A stretch of 64,000 nucleotides of DNA, taken from NCBI RefSeq assembly GCF_017104565.1, contig NZ_JAAGPD010000029.1, forward strand, positions 1 through 64,000. The letters are read 5' to 3'. Made by a program: the position numbers and the translations under genes. The notes under the pieces were generated by a model that was not told the DNA's origin, made no database searches, and saw only the letters and a list, made by a program, of their open reading frames with translations. Below, piece after piece: positions 32,533 through 44,113 of this stretch; position 1 is the first letter of the stretch; each line of letters starts with the position of its first letter. Origin of the DNA: Paraburkholderia sp. Tr-20389. Lineage in GTDB: Bacteria > Pseudomonadota > Gammaproteobacteria > Burkholderiales > Burkholderiaceae.

Positions 32533-34677
32533 TCAGGTCGACGCGACCCCGTCATAGCTTTGCCCCTCATCGCGTGAACTCAGCAAATCGAGCAATACCG
32601 TCAGGTCCGCCGGCTTGACCAGATAGTGATCGACGCCCGCCTCCATCGCCTGGCGGATATTGTCTTCCTGACCATAGCCGCTCAGCGCGATGATCAGAGC
32701 ATCCGCACAGGCGCGCCCCTGACGCAGATATTTCGCCAGTTCATACCCCGTCATGTCCGGCAACCCGATGTCGAGCACGATCACATCCGGCCGCATCTCA
32801 GCGGCCGCCTGCAACGCCGTCGCGCCGTCCATCGCGCATCTGACGATGTACCCATGTATCGTCAGCAGCGCTTCGAGGCTCTCCGCCGATGCGACGAGAT
32901 CGTCGACGACCAGCACACGTATGGCCGCCTTGCGGTTCAGATGGACGACGGGCGCGAGGGCGGGCATCGTGCGCTCGGCCACTGTTCCAGGCAATTGCAC
33001 GATAAATGCCGAACCCTTGCCCAGGCCTTCGCTTTTGCAGCGAACGGCCCCGCCATGAAGCTCCGTCAGATGCCTGACGAGCGTCAGACCAATACCGAGT
33101 CCGCCCAGCGAACGATGCAACGAGCCGTCCGCCTGTGCAAAAAGCTCGAAGACATGCGGCAGAAACGCGGCGTCGATACCTTGCCCATCGTCGGCCACAG
33201 TAATGGTCGCGGTCCCGTCCGCAAAGCGCGTGGTGAGTGAAACATGCCCGCCTTGCGGCGTGAACTTCGATGCGTTGTTGAGCAGGTTCGCGACGATCTG
33301 CGCGAGCCGCACGACATCGCCATTGACGATGATGTCGACGGCCTCTTCATCGCAGGTCAAGGTCTGCGAACGACGTATCAGATGAGGCCGGCTGGTCTCG
33401 ACCGCGCGGCCAATCACGATGGAAAGCGGCACAGGCGTCAGACGCAGCGCAACGGTCCCCCGCGCGATACGCGACACGTCCAGTAGATCCTCGACGATGC
33501 GCACCATGTGCTCGACCTGCGTACCGACGATTTCACTAGCCCAGCGCAGCACTTGCGCATCGCCCTCGCTGGCGCTGCGCATCACGGCGGCCGCGTTCGC
33601 AATCGGTGCGAGCGGATTGCGCAATTCGTGCGCAAGCATCGCGAGAAATTCATTCTTGCGTCTGTCGCCGTCACGAATTGCCGAGAACAACAGTGCATTT
33701 TCGAGCGCAATGGAAGCGCGGCTGACGAACTCCTGGCACAAGATCGTCTGCTCGGCGGGCATCGTCGCCTCCGACGAGCAAAGCACGATCACGCCCCTCT
33801 GGTTGCCCGTCAACAATGGAAAAGCACTGATGCGCCGCACGTCCTCCACGAACGCTGTTTCCCCAACGGCCTCGCTGACGCATTCGCCTACAGTGGGTTC
33901 GACATCTGTCTGGTCTTCATGCAGCAAACGATGCACGAATCGGTCGACGGCGGGAAAGGCCTGTGCGAGCACGTCGGACTGGAAGGCTGAGAAATCCGGC
34001 GCGTTCCCATCGTTTCGTCTCGCCGACTTCACCGTCAGCCCAGTCGAGAACTCGCCGATCCCTCTGACGGCGACGAAAGCAATATCGGCCAGTTCGCTGC
34101 ACGCCAGTTCCGCGATGCGCTGCAAGGTCGCGTCAATTTCGAGCGAACGGGTCAGTGCATGGCTCGCGGCCGCGAGAAAATCCGCGCGTTGCCGCGCCCG
34201 TTCGGCGGCGGCCCTGCCCGCTTCCGCCCGAACGATGGCTTCGCGCTCCTCCGCTCTCGACAACAGTTCATGATGCATGCGGTGCATCTCGACGAAAACC
34301 TTGACCTTCGAGCGCAGGATTTCCGGCACGACGGGTGCGGAAATATAGTCGACGGCACCTAGCGAATAGGCCCGCTTCATCTCCGATTCGTCGATATACG
34401 CAGTCACGAAAATAATGGGCGTTCTCGCCGTGCGCCGATAGGTTCGCAACAGCGACGCCGTTTCGAGGCCATCCATGCCCGGCATGTTCACGTCGAGCAG
34501 AATCACGGCGAAGGCGCGTTCGAGCACGGCCTTCAACGCTTCACGGCCCGATGCGACGGTAATCACGTTCTCCCCGAGTTCTTCGAGGATCGTGCGCATC
34601 ACCACATGCTGTTGCGGCAGATCGTCCACCACCAGAATGTTGACTGGCTGCCGCGAGGAAGCTACTGCATGATCCAT
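32533..34677 (-). CDS. Hybrid histidine kinase, REC-GAF-HisKA-HATPase-REC
   Basis: This soluble 714-residue protein has an N-terminal receiver at about 14-130 (phospho-Asp in VILLDVNMPGMDG), a short coiled coil, and a GAF-like domain at about 175-330. The HisKA H-box MLAHELRNPLAPI is near residue 347, followed by HATPase with GGLGIGLTLVRHL. A C-terminal receiver at about 590-705 (VIVLDIGLPDMTG) ends it. It has no membrane segment, so it probably receives phosphate or a cytosolic signal. It begins 9 bases after the giant HAMP kinase stop, and the two are surely co-transcribed; its N-terminal receiver may take phosphate from that kinase. Confidence 0.92.
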   Translation of the reverse strand: MDHAVASSRQPVNILVVDDLPQQHVVMRTILEELGENVITVASGREALKAVLERAFAVILLDVNMPGMDGLETASLLRTYRRTARTPIIFVTAYIDESEMKRAYSLGAVDYISAPVVPEILRSKVKVFVEMHRMHHELLSRAEEREAIVRAEAGRAAAERARQRADFLAAASHALTRSLEIDATLQRIAELACSELADIAFVAVRGIGEFSTGLTVKSARRNDGNAPDFSAFQSDVLAQAFPAVDRFVHRLLHEDQTDVEPTVGECVSEAVGETAFVEDVRRISAFPLLTGNQRGVIVLCSSEATMPAEQTILCQEFVSRASIALENALLFSAIRDGDRRKNEFLAMLAHELRNPLAPIANAAAVMRSASEGDAQVLRWASEIVGTQVEHMVRIVEDLLDVSRIARGTVALRLTPVPLSIVIGRAVETSRPHLIRRSQTLTCDEEAVDIIVNGDVVRLAQIVANLLNNASKFTPQGGHVSLTTRFADGTATITVADDGQGIDAAFLPHVFELFAQADGSLHRSLGGLGIGLTLVRHLTELHGGAVRCKSEGLGKGSAFIVQLPGTVAERTMPALAPVVHLNRKAAIRVLVVDDLVASAESLEALLTIHGYIVRCAMDGATALQAAAEMRPDVIVLDIGLPDMTGYELAKYLRQGRACADALIIALSGYGQEDNIRQAMEAGVDHYLVKPADLTVLLDLLSSRDEGQSYDGVAST

Positions 34678-34686
34678 TGCGTCCTC

Positions 34687-37600
34687 CTACCGATGCAGCC
34701 AGGCATGCAGCACCGCAAGAAGATCTTCGCGGTTGACCGGCTTCGACAGATAGTCCCACGCACCCGCCTCGATGCAACGCTCGCGATCGCCCTTCATTGC
34801 TTTTGCAGTGACCGCGATGATGGGCAGCGTGCGACCGACGGGCAGCTTGCGGATTGCACTCGTGGTAACGAGGCCATCCATTTCCGGCATCATGATGTCC
34901 ATCAGCACGATGTCGATTTCGGAGTCGGTTTCGACGAGCCTGATCGCATCTCTGCCGTTGTCGGCCCAGACGTGCCGGATTCCATGATCTTCGAGGACGG
35001 TCGCCAGCGCGAAGATGTTGCGCATGTCGTCATCGACGATCAACGCCTTGCGCCCGGCCAGATCCTCGCTGGACCCATGCAGGCTTTCGATGATGTCGCG
35101 TGCCTGCTGCGGCAGCCATTTCCGGTCGCAGTGCAACCATCCGACGGACAGGTCGAGCAACCGGCTCATGTCGGGCGCGACGAACGGATTGAAGCATTCG
35201 ATCTCGCGCGTCCACGGGACGGCCGCCTGACCCGGTGCAAAAACGATCATCGGCAGCGGGGCAAAAGTGCCGCGCTGCGACAGTGCGGCGCTCATCTCGT
35301 CGCTGGAGGCCTGGAACATTTCCGTGCCCATCACGACAGCGGACACTTGCCCGTCGGCAAGTGCGTTCAGCAGTTGTTCGCGCGTGTCGGCGAATACCGG
35401 TGCAATTCTCTCGCCGGAAAGCAACGCGGCGAACTGCTTCCGTTCCGGTGAATCCTCCAGCGCGACGAGCAGCTTGCGCGGCTCCGCACTGGCATGGAGC
35501 GCCAGCACGCGCAACGCATCGTCCAGTATTTCACGCGCCTGGATCGGCTTGGTAAGAAAGGCGAATGCTCCCGCCTTGAGCGCGCGTTCACGCGACTCGT
35601 CCGTCGAAATCACGCAGACGGGGATATGACGTGTCGCCATATCGTTCTTGAGGCGCCCCAGAACACGCCAGCCGTCCATATCGGGCAGGAACAGATCGAG
35701 TGTGATCACATCGGGCTTGAACTGTTCGGCAAGCGTCAACGCCGGTGCGCCGAGCGGTGTGACGAGTCCCTTGAAACCCTGCTCGCGCGCCGCGTCGAGA
35801 AGAAAATGCGCGAACGCCAGATCGTTTTCGACGATCATCAGCACGCGGTCCCCGTCCATGATGCCGAAGCGATCGTCCTCGGGTGTGCTCACCAGGTCGC
35901 GCGTGTCGCTCACGACGGTATCGACGAACTCATGGGCAGCGAGCATATCGAGTTCGCTGACACCGTCATCGAGCACGGCTGCAGGCGCCGCGTCGCCGGA
36001 CACAGAAACACTCTTGCGCGCGACGCGCCCCATTTCAGCGGACAGCGGCAAATAGAGCGTAAACGTACTGCCCTTGTTCGGCGAACTGATGAGCCGGATT
36101 TCACCTCCCAGCAGTTTCGACAGCTCGCGGCTGATCGCGAGGCCGAGGCCCGTGCCGCCGTACTTTCGGCTCGTGCTGCCATCGGCTTGCTGGAATGCCT
36201 CGAAGATGATCTGTTGCTTGTCTGCCGAAATGCCGATGCCCGTGTCCGACACCGAGAATGCGATGCATGCAGGCGCACCATCCAGTCTCTCATTGTCCGC
36301 ACTCCAGCCGCCCGACACTTCGTCGACCGACAGCGTCACGTGACCTCGATGCGTGAACTTGAAAGCATTCGACAGCAAGTTCTTCAGGATCTGTTGCAGA
36401 CGCTTGATGTCGGTGCGAATCGATACGGGCAGATGCGTGCCGAGTTCGATCACGAAGTCGACGTTGCGCGCCTCGGCGACGTGCCGGAACGTACGCTCCA
36501 CATACGACGTCAAATCCGCAAGACGATGCTCCGCAAAATCCATCGCGACCGTACCCGACTCGATCTTCGACAGGTCGAGAATATCGTTGATGAGCATCAG
36601 CAGTTCATTGCCCGACGAATGGATCGTGCGCGAGAACTCGATCTGCCTTGTCGAGAGATTGCCCTCGGAGTTCTTGCATAGCTGATCGGAAAGAATCAAC
36701 AGGCTGTTGAGCGGTGTGCGAAGCTCGTGAGACATGTTGGCCAGAAACTCCGACTTGTACTTCGACGTCAACGCAAGCTGCTTGGCCTTTTCTTCGAGCG
36801 CCTGGCGCGCCTGCTCGACCTCGGTGTTCTTGCGTTCCACTTCCTGGTTCTGGTGCGCCAGCAAACGCGCTTTTTCCTGCAGTTCTTCGTTCGTCGTTTG
36901 CAGTTCTTCCTGACGGCTCTGCAATTCACGCGCGAGAGACTGCGACTGTTTGAGCAGATCCTCCGTGCGGGTGTTGGCCTCGATCGTGTTGATGACGATG
37001 CCGATACTTTCCGTCAGCTGATCGAGAAACGCGAGGTGTGTCGGGTTGAAGCACTCGGACGAAGCGAGTTCGATCACACCCTTGACCTGCCCTTCGAAAA
37101 CGACGGGCAGCACCAGAACGTTGTGCGGCACGATGCTGATCAGACCCGACGCGATGCGGACACGCTCGCTGGGCGACGACTCCAGCAGGATCTTGCGGCG
37201 CTCGACCGCGCATTGACCGATCAGCCCTTCGCCCATCTGCACGCGTTTGCCATGCGCCGAATGACCGCTCGATGCATAGCTCGCCATCAGGCGCAGCGAC
37301 ACGGCATGTTCGGATGAATCGAGTACGAAGAATTCCGCCTGCTGCACGCCGACGACGGGCGCCAGTTCCGACAGGATCAATTGCCCGACCGCGACGAGAT
37401 CCTTCTGCCCCTGGAGCATGCGGCTGAACTTCGCGAGGTTCGTCTTCAGCCAGTCCTGTTCTGTGTTGACCTGTGTCGTGTCCTTGAGGTTACGGATCAT
37501 CTCGTTGATCGTATCCTTCAGCGCTGCGACTTCGCCCAGCGCCTCGACCGTAATCGAGCGTGTCAGGTCTCCCTGTGTAACCGCCGTCGCCACTTCGGCA

Positions 37601-40600
37601 ATGGCGCGGACTTGCGTCGTCAGGTTCGCGGCGAGCTGGTTGACGTTCTCCGTCAAGCCCTTCCATGTGCCCGACGCGCCCGGCACCTTCGCCTGACCGC
37701 CGAGCTTGCCCTCCACGCCGACCTCGCGCGCAACCGTCGTCACCTGATCGGCAAAGGTCGCGAGCGTTTCCGTCATGCTGTTGATGGTGTCCGCGAGCGC
37801 CGCCACTTCGCCTTTGGCCTCGACGGTCAGCTTGCGCGCGAGGTCTCCGTTCGCGACGGCCGTCACCACCTTCGCGATACCGCGCACCTGGCTCGTCAGG
37901 TTGCCCGCCATGAAGTTCACGTTGTCGGTCAGATCCTTCCACGTGCCCGCCACACCCTGCACATACGCCTGGCCGCCGAGCTTGCCTTCCGTGCCTACTT
38001 CACGTGCCACGCGCGTCACTTCCGACGCGAACGAGCGCAACTGATCCACCATCGTGTTGATGGTGTTCTTCAGTTCGAGGATTTCGCCTTTCACATCGAC
38101 GGTGATCTTCTTCGACAGATCGCCCGCAGCCACGGCCTTCGTGACGTCGGCGATGTTGCGCACCTGGCTCGTCAGATTGCCCGCCATGAAGTTCACGTTG
38201 TCGGTCAGATCCTTCCATGTACCGGCCACACCCTGCACATCCGCCTGCCCGCCGAGCTTGCCTTCCGTGCCCACCTCGCGCGCCACGCGTGTCACTTCGG
38301 AGGCGAAGGAACCGAGCTGATCCACCATCGTGTTGATCGTATTCTTCAGTTCGAGGATTTCGCCTTTCACGTCGACGGTGATCTTCTTCGACAGATCGCC
38401 TGCTGCGACGGCCTTCGTGACGTCGGCGATATTGCGCACCTGGCTCGTCAGGTTGCCTGCCATGAAGTTCACGTTATCCGTCAGGTCCTTCCAAGTGCCG
38501 GCCACGCCCTGCACATCCGCCTGCCCGCCGAGCTTGCCTTCCGTGCCTACCTCGCGCGCCACGCGCGTCACTTCGGACGCGAACGAGCGCAACTGATCCA
38601 CCATCGTGTTGATCGTGTTCTTCAGTTCGAGGATTTCGCCCTTCACGTCGACGGTGATCTTCTTCGACAGGTCGCCCGCTGCCACGGCCTTCGTGACTTC
38701 CGCGATGTTGCGCACCTGCGCAGTCAGATTACCGCCCATCGAGTTGACCGAGTCCGTCAGATCCTTCCACGTACCCGCGACGCCCTGCACATCCGCCTGC
38801 CCGCCGAGCTTGCCTTCCGTGCCCACCTCGCGCGCCACGCGCGTCACTTCGGAGGCGAAGGAACCGAGCTGATCCACCATCGTGTTGATCGTGTTCTTCA
38901 GTTCGAGGATTTCGCCTTTCACGTCGACGGTGATCTTCTTCGACAGGTCGCCCGCCGCAACCGCAGTCGTCACGTCGGCGATATTGCGCACCTGTGCGGT
39001 CAGGTTCCCCGCCATCGAGTTGACCGAGTCCGTCAGATCCTTCCACGTACCCGCGACGCCCTGCACATCCGCCTGGCCGCCGAGCTTGCCTTCCGTGCCT
39101 ACCTCGCGCGCCACACGCGTCACCTCGGACGCGAAGGAACGCAACTGATCCACCATCGTGTTGATCGTGTTCTTCAGTTCGAGAATTTCGCCCTTCACGT
39201 CGACGGTGATTTTCTTCGACAGATCGCCCGCTGCAACGGCCGTCGTCACGTCGGCGATATTGCGCACCTGCGCGGTCAGATTGCCGCCCATCGAGTTGAC
39301 CGAATCGGTGAGGTCCTTCCACGTACCGGCCACGCCCTGCACATCCGCCTGCCCGCCGAGCTTGCCTTCCGTGCCCACCTCGCGAGCCACGCGCGTCACC
39401 TCGGACGCGAACGAGCGCAACTGATCGACCATTGTGTTGATCGTGTTTTTCAGTTCGAGGATCTCGCCCTTCACGTCGACGGTGATCTTCTTCGACAGAT
39501 CGCCTGCTGCAACGGCCTTCGTCACCTCGGCGATGTTGCGCACCTGACTCGTCAGATTGCCCGCCATGAAGTTCACGTTATCCGTCAGGTCCTTCCATGT
39601 GCCCGCCACGCCCTGCACATCCGCCTGGCCACCGAGCTTGCCTTCCGTGCCCACTTCGCGCGCCACGCGTGTCACTTCAGAGGCAAACGAGCGCAACTGG
39701 TCGACCATCGTGTTGATCGTGTTCTTCAGTTCGAGGATTTCGCCCTTCACGTCGACGGTGATCTTCTTCGACAGATCGCCCGCCGCCACAGCCATCGTCA
39801 CTTCGGCAATGTTGCGCACCTGGCTCGTCAGATTGCCCGCCATCGAGTTGACCGAGTCGGTCAGATCTTTCCATGTACCCGCCACGCCCTGCACATCCGC
39901 CTGACCGCCGAGTTTGCCTTCCGTGCCCACCTCGCGCGCCACGCGCGTGACTTCGACCGCGAACGTACCGAGTTGCTCGACCATCGTGTTGATCGTCTTG
40001 GCAGTTCTAAAAAACTCGCCTTGCAACGGACGCCCGTCTGCTTCCAGCGCCATGCTCTTCGAAAGATCGCCCTGCGCAACCGCGCCGATGACGCGCGCGA
40101 CTTCGCTCGTCGGATGCACGAGGTCGGCGATCAAAGAGTTCACTGCGTCGATCGAATCGCCCCAGAATCCGCGTGCGTAGGGAAGCGCCGCGCGTTCTTT
40201 CAGCCGTCCCTCCTTGCCGACTACCTTGCTCAACCGCCCAAGTTCTTCCGCGATGCGCACATTTTGTTCGACCACGTCGTTGAAGACGTTCGCGACCTTG
40301 CCGTGAATGCCCGTCCAGTCCTCAGGCAACGACGCCGCTTCGCCTTTCTGAAGTGAAGCCAGCGCGCCGAGGACGGTTTTCGTGCACTCGTTGGCCGTTG
40401 TTACGCTCTCGAACAGAAGATTGACGTGCGATGCGCTGTCGAGCCAGACGCCCGTCAATGCGTCGCTCTCGATTGCAATCTCCTGCTTCAACTCGCCGTG
40501 GCCCGACAGGTGTCGCGAGATCCTGCCGAGACCCTGCCCGATGTGCCGCGTCTGCGACGACAACAGGTTGAACTCGCTTGCAACCTCGGCCGCCTTGCCC

Positions 40601-40719
40601 GTCCAGTTTTCAGGCAGACGATACGACGTGTCGCCCCGCCGCAATGCATTCAACGCCGCCGCGATATGGGAAAGCTGCTCATCGGAATGCAGCGGTGACT
40701 CGACTTCGAACGTATCCAT
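34687..40719 (-). CDS. Giant soluble hybrid histidine kinase with nine tandem HAMP units
   Basis: From ATG 40719 (GAGGA site) the product has about 2,010 residues. Residues 1-250 hold degenerate HAMP-like repeats. About 253-1080 comprise nine 92-residue units of the type [18 protein letters not shown]...WKDLTDxVNxMAGNL...GDLSKKITV...[10 protein letters not shown]; seven or eight are nearly identical and the last two diverge. Then come GAF (about 1085-1250), a coiled coil, HisKA with [11 protein letters not shown] near 1330, HATPase with [13 protein letters not shown], and three receiver domains, the middle one degenerate. No membrane helix is present. The HAMP arrays strongly resemble those of fungal group III kinases (Nik1/Os-1), which sense osmotic stress. 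Ligand unknown. Confidence 0.93.
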   Translation of the reverse strand: MDTFEVESPLHSDEQLSHIAAALNALRRGDTSYRLPENWTGKAAEVASEFNLLSSQTRHIGQGLGRISRHLSGHGELKQEIAIESDALTGVWLDSASHVNLLFESVTTANECTKTVLGALASLQKGEAASLPEDWTGIHGKVANVFNDVVEQNVRIAEELGRLSKVVGKEGRLKERAALPYARGFWGDSIDAVNSLIADLVHPTSEVARVIGAVAQGDLSKSMALEADGRPLQGEFFRTAKTINTMVEQLGTFAVEVTRVAREVGTEGKLGGQADVQGVAGTWKDLTDSVNSMAGNLTSQVRNIAEVTMAVAAGDLSKKITVDVKGEILELKNTINTMVDQLRSFASEVTRVAREVGTEGKLGGQADVQGVAGTWKDLTDNVNFMAGNLTSQVRNIAEVTKAVAAGDLSKKITVDVKGEILELKNTINTMVDQLRSFASEVTRVAREVGTEGKLGGQADVQGVAGTWKDLTDSVNSMGGNLTAQVRNIADVTTAVAAGDLSKKITVDVKGEILELKNTINTMVDQLRSFASEVTRVAREVGTEGKLGGQADVQGVAGTWKDLTDSVNSMAGNLTAQVRNIADVTTAVAAGDLSKKITVDVKGEILELKNTINTMVDQLGSFASEVTRVAREVGTEGKLGGQADVQGVAGTWKDLTDSVNSMGGNLTAQVRNIAEVTKAVAAGDLSKKITVDVKGEILELKNTINTMVDQLRSFASEVTRVAREVGTEGKLGGQADVQGVAGTWKDLTDNVNFMAGNLTSQVRNIADVTKAVAAGDLSKKITVDVKGEILELKNTINTMVDQLGSFASEVTRVAREVGTEGKLGGQADVQGVAGTWKDLTDNVNFMAGNLTSQVRNIADVTKAVAAGDLSKKITVDVKGEILELKNTINTMVDQLRSFASEVTRVAREVGTEGKLGGQAYVQGVAGTWKDLTDNVNFMAGNLTSQVRGIAKVVTAVANGDLARKLTVEAKGEVAALADTINSMTETLATFADQVTTVAREVGVEGKLGGQAKVPGASGTWKGLTENVNQLAANLTTQVRAIAEVATAVTQGDLTRSITVEALGEVAALKDTINEMIRNLKDTTQVNTEQDWLKTNLAKFSRMLQGQKDLVAVGQLILSELAPVVGVQQAEFFVLDSSEHAVSLRLMASYASSGHSAHGKRVQMGEGLIGQCAVERRKILLESSPSERVRIASGLISIVPHNVLVLPVVFEGQVKGVIELASSECFNPTHLAFLDQLTESIGIVINTIEANTRTEDLLKQSQSLARELQSRQEELQTTNEELQEKARLLAHQNQEVERKNTEVEQARQALEEKAKQLALTSKYKSEFLANMSHELRTPLNSLLILSDQLCKNSEGNLSTRQIEFSRTIHSSGNELLMLINDILDLSKIESGTVAMDFAEHRLADLTSYVERTFRHVAEARNVDFVIELGTHLPVSIRTDIKRLQQILKNLLSNAFKFTHRGHVTLSVDEVSGGWSADNERLDGAPACIAFSVSDTGIGISADKQQIIFEAFQQADGSTSRKYGGTGLGLAISRELSKLLGGEIRLISSPNKGSTFTLYLPLSAEMGRVARKSVSVSGDAAPAAVLDDGVSELDMLAAHEFVDTVVSDTRDLVSTPEDDRFGIMDGDRVLMIVENDLAFAHFLLDAAREQGFKGLVTPLGAPALTLAEQFKPDVITLDLFLPDMDGWRVLGRLKNDMATRHIPVCVISTDESRERALKAGAFAFLTKPIQAREILDDALRVLALHASAEPRKLLVALEDSPERKQFAALLSGERIAPVFADTREQLLNALADGQVSAVVMGTEMFQASSDEMSAALSQRGTFAPLPMIVFAPGQAAVPWTREIECFNPFVAPDMSRLLDLSVGWLHCDRKWLPQQARDIIESLHGSSEDLAGRKALIVDDDMRNIFALATVLEDHGIRHVWADNGRDAIRLVETDSEIDIVLMDIMMPEMDGLVTTSAIRKLPVGRTLPIIAVTAKAMKGDRERCIEAGAWDYLSKPVNREDLLAVLHAWLHR
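37700..39975 (-). repeat. 276-bp tandem DNA repeat encoding the HAMP units
   Basis: Within the giant kinase the DNA repeats with a strict 276-bp period; equivalent positions occur at 38054, 38330, 38606, 38882 and 39158. Adjacent copies differ at only scattered sites. The central copies are so similar that recombination or slippage between them could change the number of HAMP units, and short-read assembly could miscount them. The divergent copies at the low-coordinate end mark the boundary next to the GAF domain. Confidence 0.9.
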
Positions 40720-41144
40720 GCGTTCCTCACGTGTCACAAGTAAGCGGTGCGTTATCGTGGACGTTCTCGTTCGAACGTCGTTGGTTTATAGAGACCGGGA
40801 GCGGCTTCAGCAATAGAAGGTTGCGTCGTACTCGATCAGGTAAAGACTCACTACGCGCGCGCTGACGACGATCCCGCGACTGGCAGGATCGAATTTATCA
40901 GGCAGCTTTTGAATTTGCCGCTGAAAATGGTAAATAAGAAATAGGTGGATTTACCGTACGCCGCTGAAAATTTCGCCACGTCGGACTTCCAACGGCGTAT
41001 CAAGCAGAATTATCGGCATCTATTTCCGACGCTTGTCCGCATGCCACGTATTTTTTTCTTTTTTCTTCGCGTGGAATGACTGTGCGGAAGACGGAAACGA
41101 CGAGCCAGCGGCAAGCTCATTCCCACTTACCCATCGTTTGATGC
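40720..41144. other. Promoter region of the kinase operon with a nested repeat
   Basis: In this 425-base gap, GCCGCTGAAAAT occurs twice (40917-40928 and 40960-40971). Between the copies lies the inverted repeat GGTAAAT/ATTTACC (40929-40935 and 40949-40955). The structure is about 200 bases upstream of the giant kinase start and is the most regular feature of the gap. No open frame is convincing. Confidence 0.45.
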
Positions 41145-41354
41145 TTAGGTCCGGGACTGTGAGCCGGAATCCTGCTGAACGTGCGCCGCGTCCAACCCCG
41201 GCAACTGGAGACGCAATTGCGGAACCTTGGTTTCGCCTTCCGCTCCCGAAGCAGGAGCCGGCGCAACCGTCGCTGTCGGAGTCTTCTCTGCCGCCCCGCC
41301 GATAAGAAATCCCGCCGACGTGAAGAAGATTGCCGCTAATAGCAAAAATTCCAT
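41145..41354 (-). CDS. Small single-pass membrane protein (69 aa)
   Basis: ATG 41354 is preceded by GAGGGGAAC. The product has an N-terminal membrane helix or uncleaved signal (MEFLLLAAIFFTSAGFLIGG) followed by an Ala/Pro/Thr-rich linker and a polar tail ending QDSGSQSRT. The family is not recognised. It lies 82 bases upstream of the end of the SulP gene and downstream of the SulP transcript, so it may not be part of that operon. Confidence 0.6.
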   Translation of the reverse strand: MEFLLLAAIFFTSAGFLIGGAAEKTPTATVAPAPASGAEGETKVPQLRLQLPGLDAAHVQQDSGSQSRT

Positions 41355-41436
41355 GATGTTCCCCTCGCTTTAACCTCTCAGGTTGTACCGCGCTTCGCGT
41401 GATGAATACTTCAGGCAGTCGTCACCGTTCGAAGGC

Positions 41437-43227
41437 TCACGCCATCCTGGTTGCATCCGGCAACGGTCCTTTTCCAGTCTCGTCCAAACTGAGGGACGTT
41501 GTGTCGGCGCCTTGCAAGAACGCATCGACCACGTCGCTCACCGTGACACGCCGCCCCAGATGACCGACCCGCTCCTCAAGACCTTCCGCCCGCAGGATGT
41601 CGCGCGCGCCTGCATGGGCCATCACGATCCGCAGAAGCATCCCGCGTTTGGCGAGACCCGCTTGCAGTCCCGCCAACATCCGCGCGCCGGCAAGATCGAC
41701 TAACGGAGAACTGGACAAGTCGCAGATCACCAGCTTGATCGGAGTCGCACTCGATCGGATCTTCTCCCACACCGTTGCCCGGACATGTTCGGTGTTGAAG
41801 TAGAGCAGCGACGCTTCCACGCGAAACATCAGCACGCCTGGCACCGCCTCGTTGTCCGGGTGACGTTCGACATCTGAATAGCGTTGCGTGCCTGGAATGC
41901 GCCCCAGTATCGCTACGTGCGGATGCGCAGCGCGCCTGATGAGCAGCAGCATCGATGCGAGAACCGCGACTATCACACCCTTCAGGATGCCCAGCTCCAG
42001 CACGGCGACGAATGCGAGCATCGACACGAGGAATTCATAGCGGCTCACGCGCCATACATGACGCAATTCGCGGATGTCCACGAGTCCCTTGACCGCAACG
42101 AGTACGATCGCGGCAAGCACCACATTGGGCAGATTGGTAAGCAGTCCCGTCAGGAACAACAGACACAGACCGATTGCGATCGAAGCGAACACGAGCGAAA
42201 GCGGTGTCTTTGCACCGGCCTTGTCATTGACCGACGACTGCGACAAACCGCCCGCCACCGGATAGCCCTGGAAGAAGCCTGCCGCGAGATTGGCCGCGCC
42301 CAACCCCAGCAGTTCCTGACGCGGGTCGATTTCATAACCGTTCTTTTGCGCGATCGCGCGCGCGGCCGATACGCTTTCGACATATGACAGCAGCAGGCAC
42401 GCGAACGCCAAAGGAATGATGCCGTCGACATCGCGTACACGCAGCGCCGGAAAGTGGAATTCGGGCAAGCCGCCGGGTAACGTGCCGACCACCTTGAAAC
42501 CCATCTCGCGAAGCGGCGTCGCCGTAAGCAGGACGATGGACAACAGCACGACAAGCAATGCAACGGGACGACCGGGAAGAAATTTCTCGCCCAATAGCAG
42601 AAGAACGAGCGCGCCGATACCGAAGACGAGTACGACGAGTTGTGTATCGGGAAGCTGTCCGACGAGAATCGTGACGCGCTCGAAGAACTGCTCGCCGCCG
42701 CCTTTGACACCGAACAGCTTCGGCAATTGGGTCAACGCGATAGTCAGCGCCGCACCCGCCTTGAAACCGAGCAATATCGTTTCGCTGATGAAATTCACCA
42801 GTGAACTCAGTTTGAAGATCCACGCCAGCACGCACATCACGGCAACCAGGATTGCGGTCAGCGCCGCAATGGATGCGAATCTCGCGGGATCGCCGCCTGC
42901 CATGTCCGCGATGGTCACACCGACGAGCATCGAAATCGCCGACGTCGGACCGATAGCCAGTTGGCGCGACGATCCGAAAAACGCGTAGAACAGTCCGCCG
43001 ACCAGGTAGCAGTAGATGCCGTATTGCGGCGGCAGTCCTGCCAGCGTCGCGTAGGCGAGCGACACCGGTATCCCATAGGCGGCGAGTGTCACACCGGCGA
43101 TTGCATCGGCGGAAAGCCAGTGCCATTGATAACCCGCGAGCCATTGTGCGGGCGGAACGATTGCACGCCAGCCTGTAGTGGGAGTTTCAATTGCTGCCTC
43201 GGCGGACGGCACCGGTTGATTCGCCAT
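41437..43227 (-). CDS. SulP-family anion transporter with STAS domain
   Basis: The 596-residue protein starts with the SulP signature region (GVTLAAYGIPVSLAYATLAGLPPQYGIY) and has about eleven to thirteen membrane segments. A C-terminal STAS domain at about 470-580 (VLMFRVEASLLYFNTEHV, then VICDLSSSPLVDLAGARML) follows. The family moves sulfate, bicarbonate, C4-dicarboxylates or other anions; no carbonic anhydrase or sulfate gene is adjacent to point to one. The ATG at 43227 follows AGGAGAG. It appears to be monocistronic. Confidence 0.92.
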   Translation of the reverse strand: MANQPVPSAEAAIETPTTGWRAIVPPAQWLAGYQWHWLSADAIAGVTLAAYGIPVSLAYATLAGLPPQYGIYCYLVGGLFYAFFGSSRQLAIGPTSAISMLVGVTIADMAGGDPARFASIAALTAILVAVMCVLAWIFKLSSLVNFISETILLGFKAGAALTIALTQLPKLFGVKGGGEQFFERVTILVGQLPDTQLVVLVFGIGALVLLLLGEKFLPGRPVALLVVLLSIVLLTATPLREMGFKVVGTLPGGLPEFHFPALRVRDVDGIIPLAFACLLLSYVESVSAARAIAQKNGYEIDPRQELLGLGAANLAAGFFQGYPVAGGLSQSSVNDKAGAKTPLSLVFASIAIGLCLLFLTGLLTNLPNVVLAAIVLVAVKGLVDIRELRHVWRVSRYEFLVSMLAFVAVLELGILKGVIVAVLASMLLLIRRAAHPHVAILGRIPGTQRYSDVERHPDNEAVPGVLMFRVEASLLYFNTEHVRATVWEKIRSSATPIKLVICDLSSSPLVDLAGARMLAGLQAGLAKRGMLLRIVMAHAGARDILRAEGLEERVGHLGRRVTVSDVVDAFLQGADTTSLSLDETGKGPLPDATRMA

Positions 43228-43564
43228 CGCACTCTCCTCTCGATCGGTCGATCCAGAGATTCATGTGGCAGACGATACTCATGCGACGTCCCATCAGGTT
43301 TCAAGGACGTGGAGACCTGCCATCAGCGCCAATTCACCGCTCGATTGCCGCGGCATCGAATGAATCGGTCGCTGTATAAAAGTGGGCTCGATACAACGGG
43401 GAGCGATGCACCCGCTGTCATCTATCGCCACGAGAATGATGTCGCCTGACTGACGCCCGACTATGCAAAATGCTTGCGGCGCGTGAAGTCACGCGGATCC
43501 ACATCTGCTACTTTAGGTCACCATGCCGGTTGAGTGGCAATTCATCGCACGGAAGGACGCGAGA
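43228..43564. other. Intergenic region, nothing notable
   Basis: These 337 bases lie between the SulP start and the yaiI stop. They should hold the SulP promoter; no confident hexamers, repeats, RNA or open frame were found. Confidence 0.4.
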
Positions 43565-44032
43565 TTACACAGCGCGGCGGCGCGCGAGGAAACGGTCCAA
43601 TTGTCCTGCGAACACCTTGCCGTCATTGGCGGAATACGGCGTCGGGCCGCCCGTTTCAACACCTGAACTGCGCAGTTGATCCATCACGTCGCGCATCGTG
43701 AGACGCTCCTGGATGTTCTCGCGGCTAAACCAGCTTCCGCGCGGATCGAGCACATGCGCGCCCTTGTCGAGCGCAGCGGCGGCGAGAGGGATGTCCGCCG
43801 TGATCACGAGGTCGCCGTCCTGAACCAGTTCGACGATGCGGTCATCGGCAGCGTCGAAGCCCGACGGCACTTGTATTGCCTTGATGAAGCGGGAAGGCGG
43901 CGTCCGCAGATACTGGTTCGCGACCAGCGTCACGCACACCTCGACACGCCGCGCGGCGCGAAACAGTATCTCCTTGACGACGACTGGGCAGGCGTCCGCG
44001 TCAACCAGCACTTGCATCGAAGTAGCACTCAT
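43565..44032 (-). CDS. yaiI: YaiI/YqxD family protein (UPF0178)
   Basis: Starting at [16 protein letters not shown] (ATG 44032; 44017 is possible) the protein has 155 residues, like E. coli YaiI, with matching blocks [51 protein letters not shown] and GGP. The fold is PIN-like with a cluster of acidic residues, so a nuclease role is often assumed but unproven. It trails the hydroquinone operon by 81 bases; its presence there is probably incidental. Confidence 0.88.
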   Translation of the reverse strand: MSATSMQVLVDADACPVVVKEILFRAARRVEVCVTLVANQYLRTPPSRFIKAIQVPSGFDAADDRIVELVQDGDLVITADIPLAAAALDKGAHVLDPRGSWFSRENIQERLTMRDVMDQLRSSGVETGGPTPYSANDGKVFAGQLDRFLARRRAV

Positions 44033-44113
44033 CGAGGGAAAGAGTCGACATCTTACTGCCTGCTCGCGCCTGGTGGGCGGCCTCATGGGTTGCGGCGTGA
44101 TCCGGCGAAAAAC

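Noticed and set aside
37700-39975. Possible CRISPR-like or satellite array
   Set aside because: The 276-bp period is a multiple of three and encodes intact HAMP domains in a single reading frame, so it is a coding repeat.
37381-40356. Rightward 990-codon open frame opposite the HAMP array
   Set aside because: It exists only because the 276-bp repeat is open on both strands; the composition is unnatural and periodic, and the leftward kinase is unmistakable.
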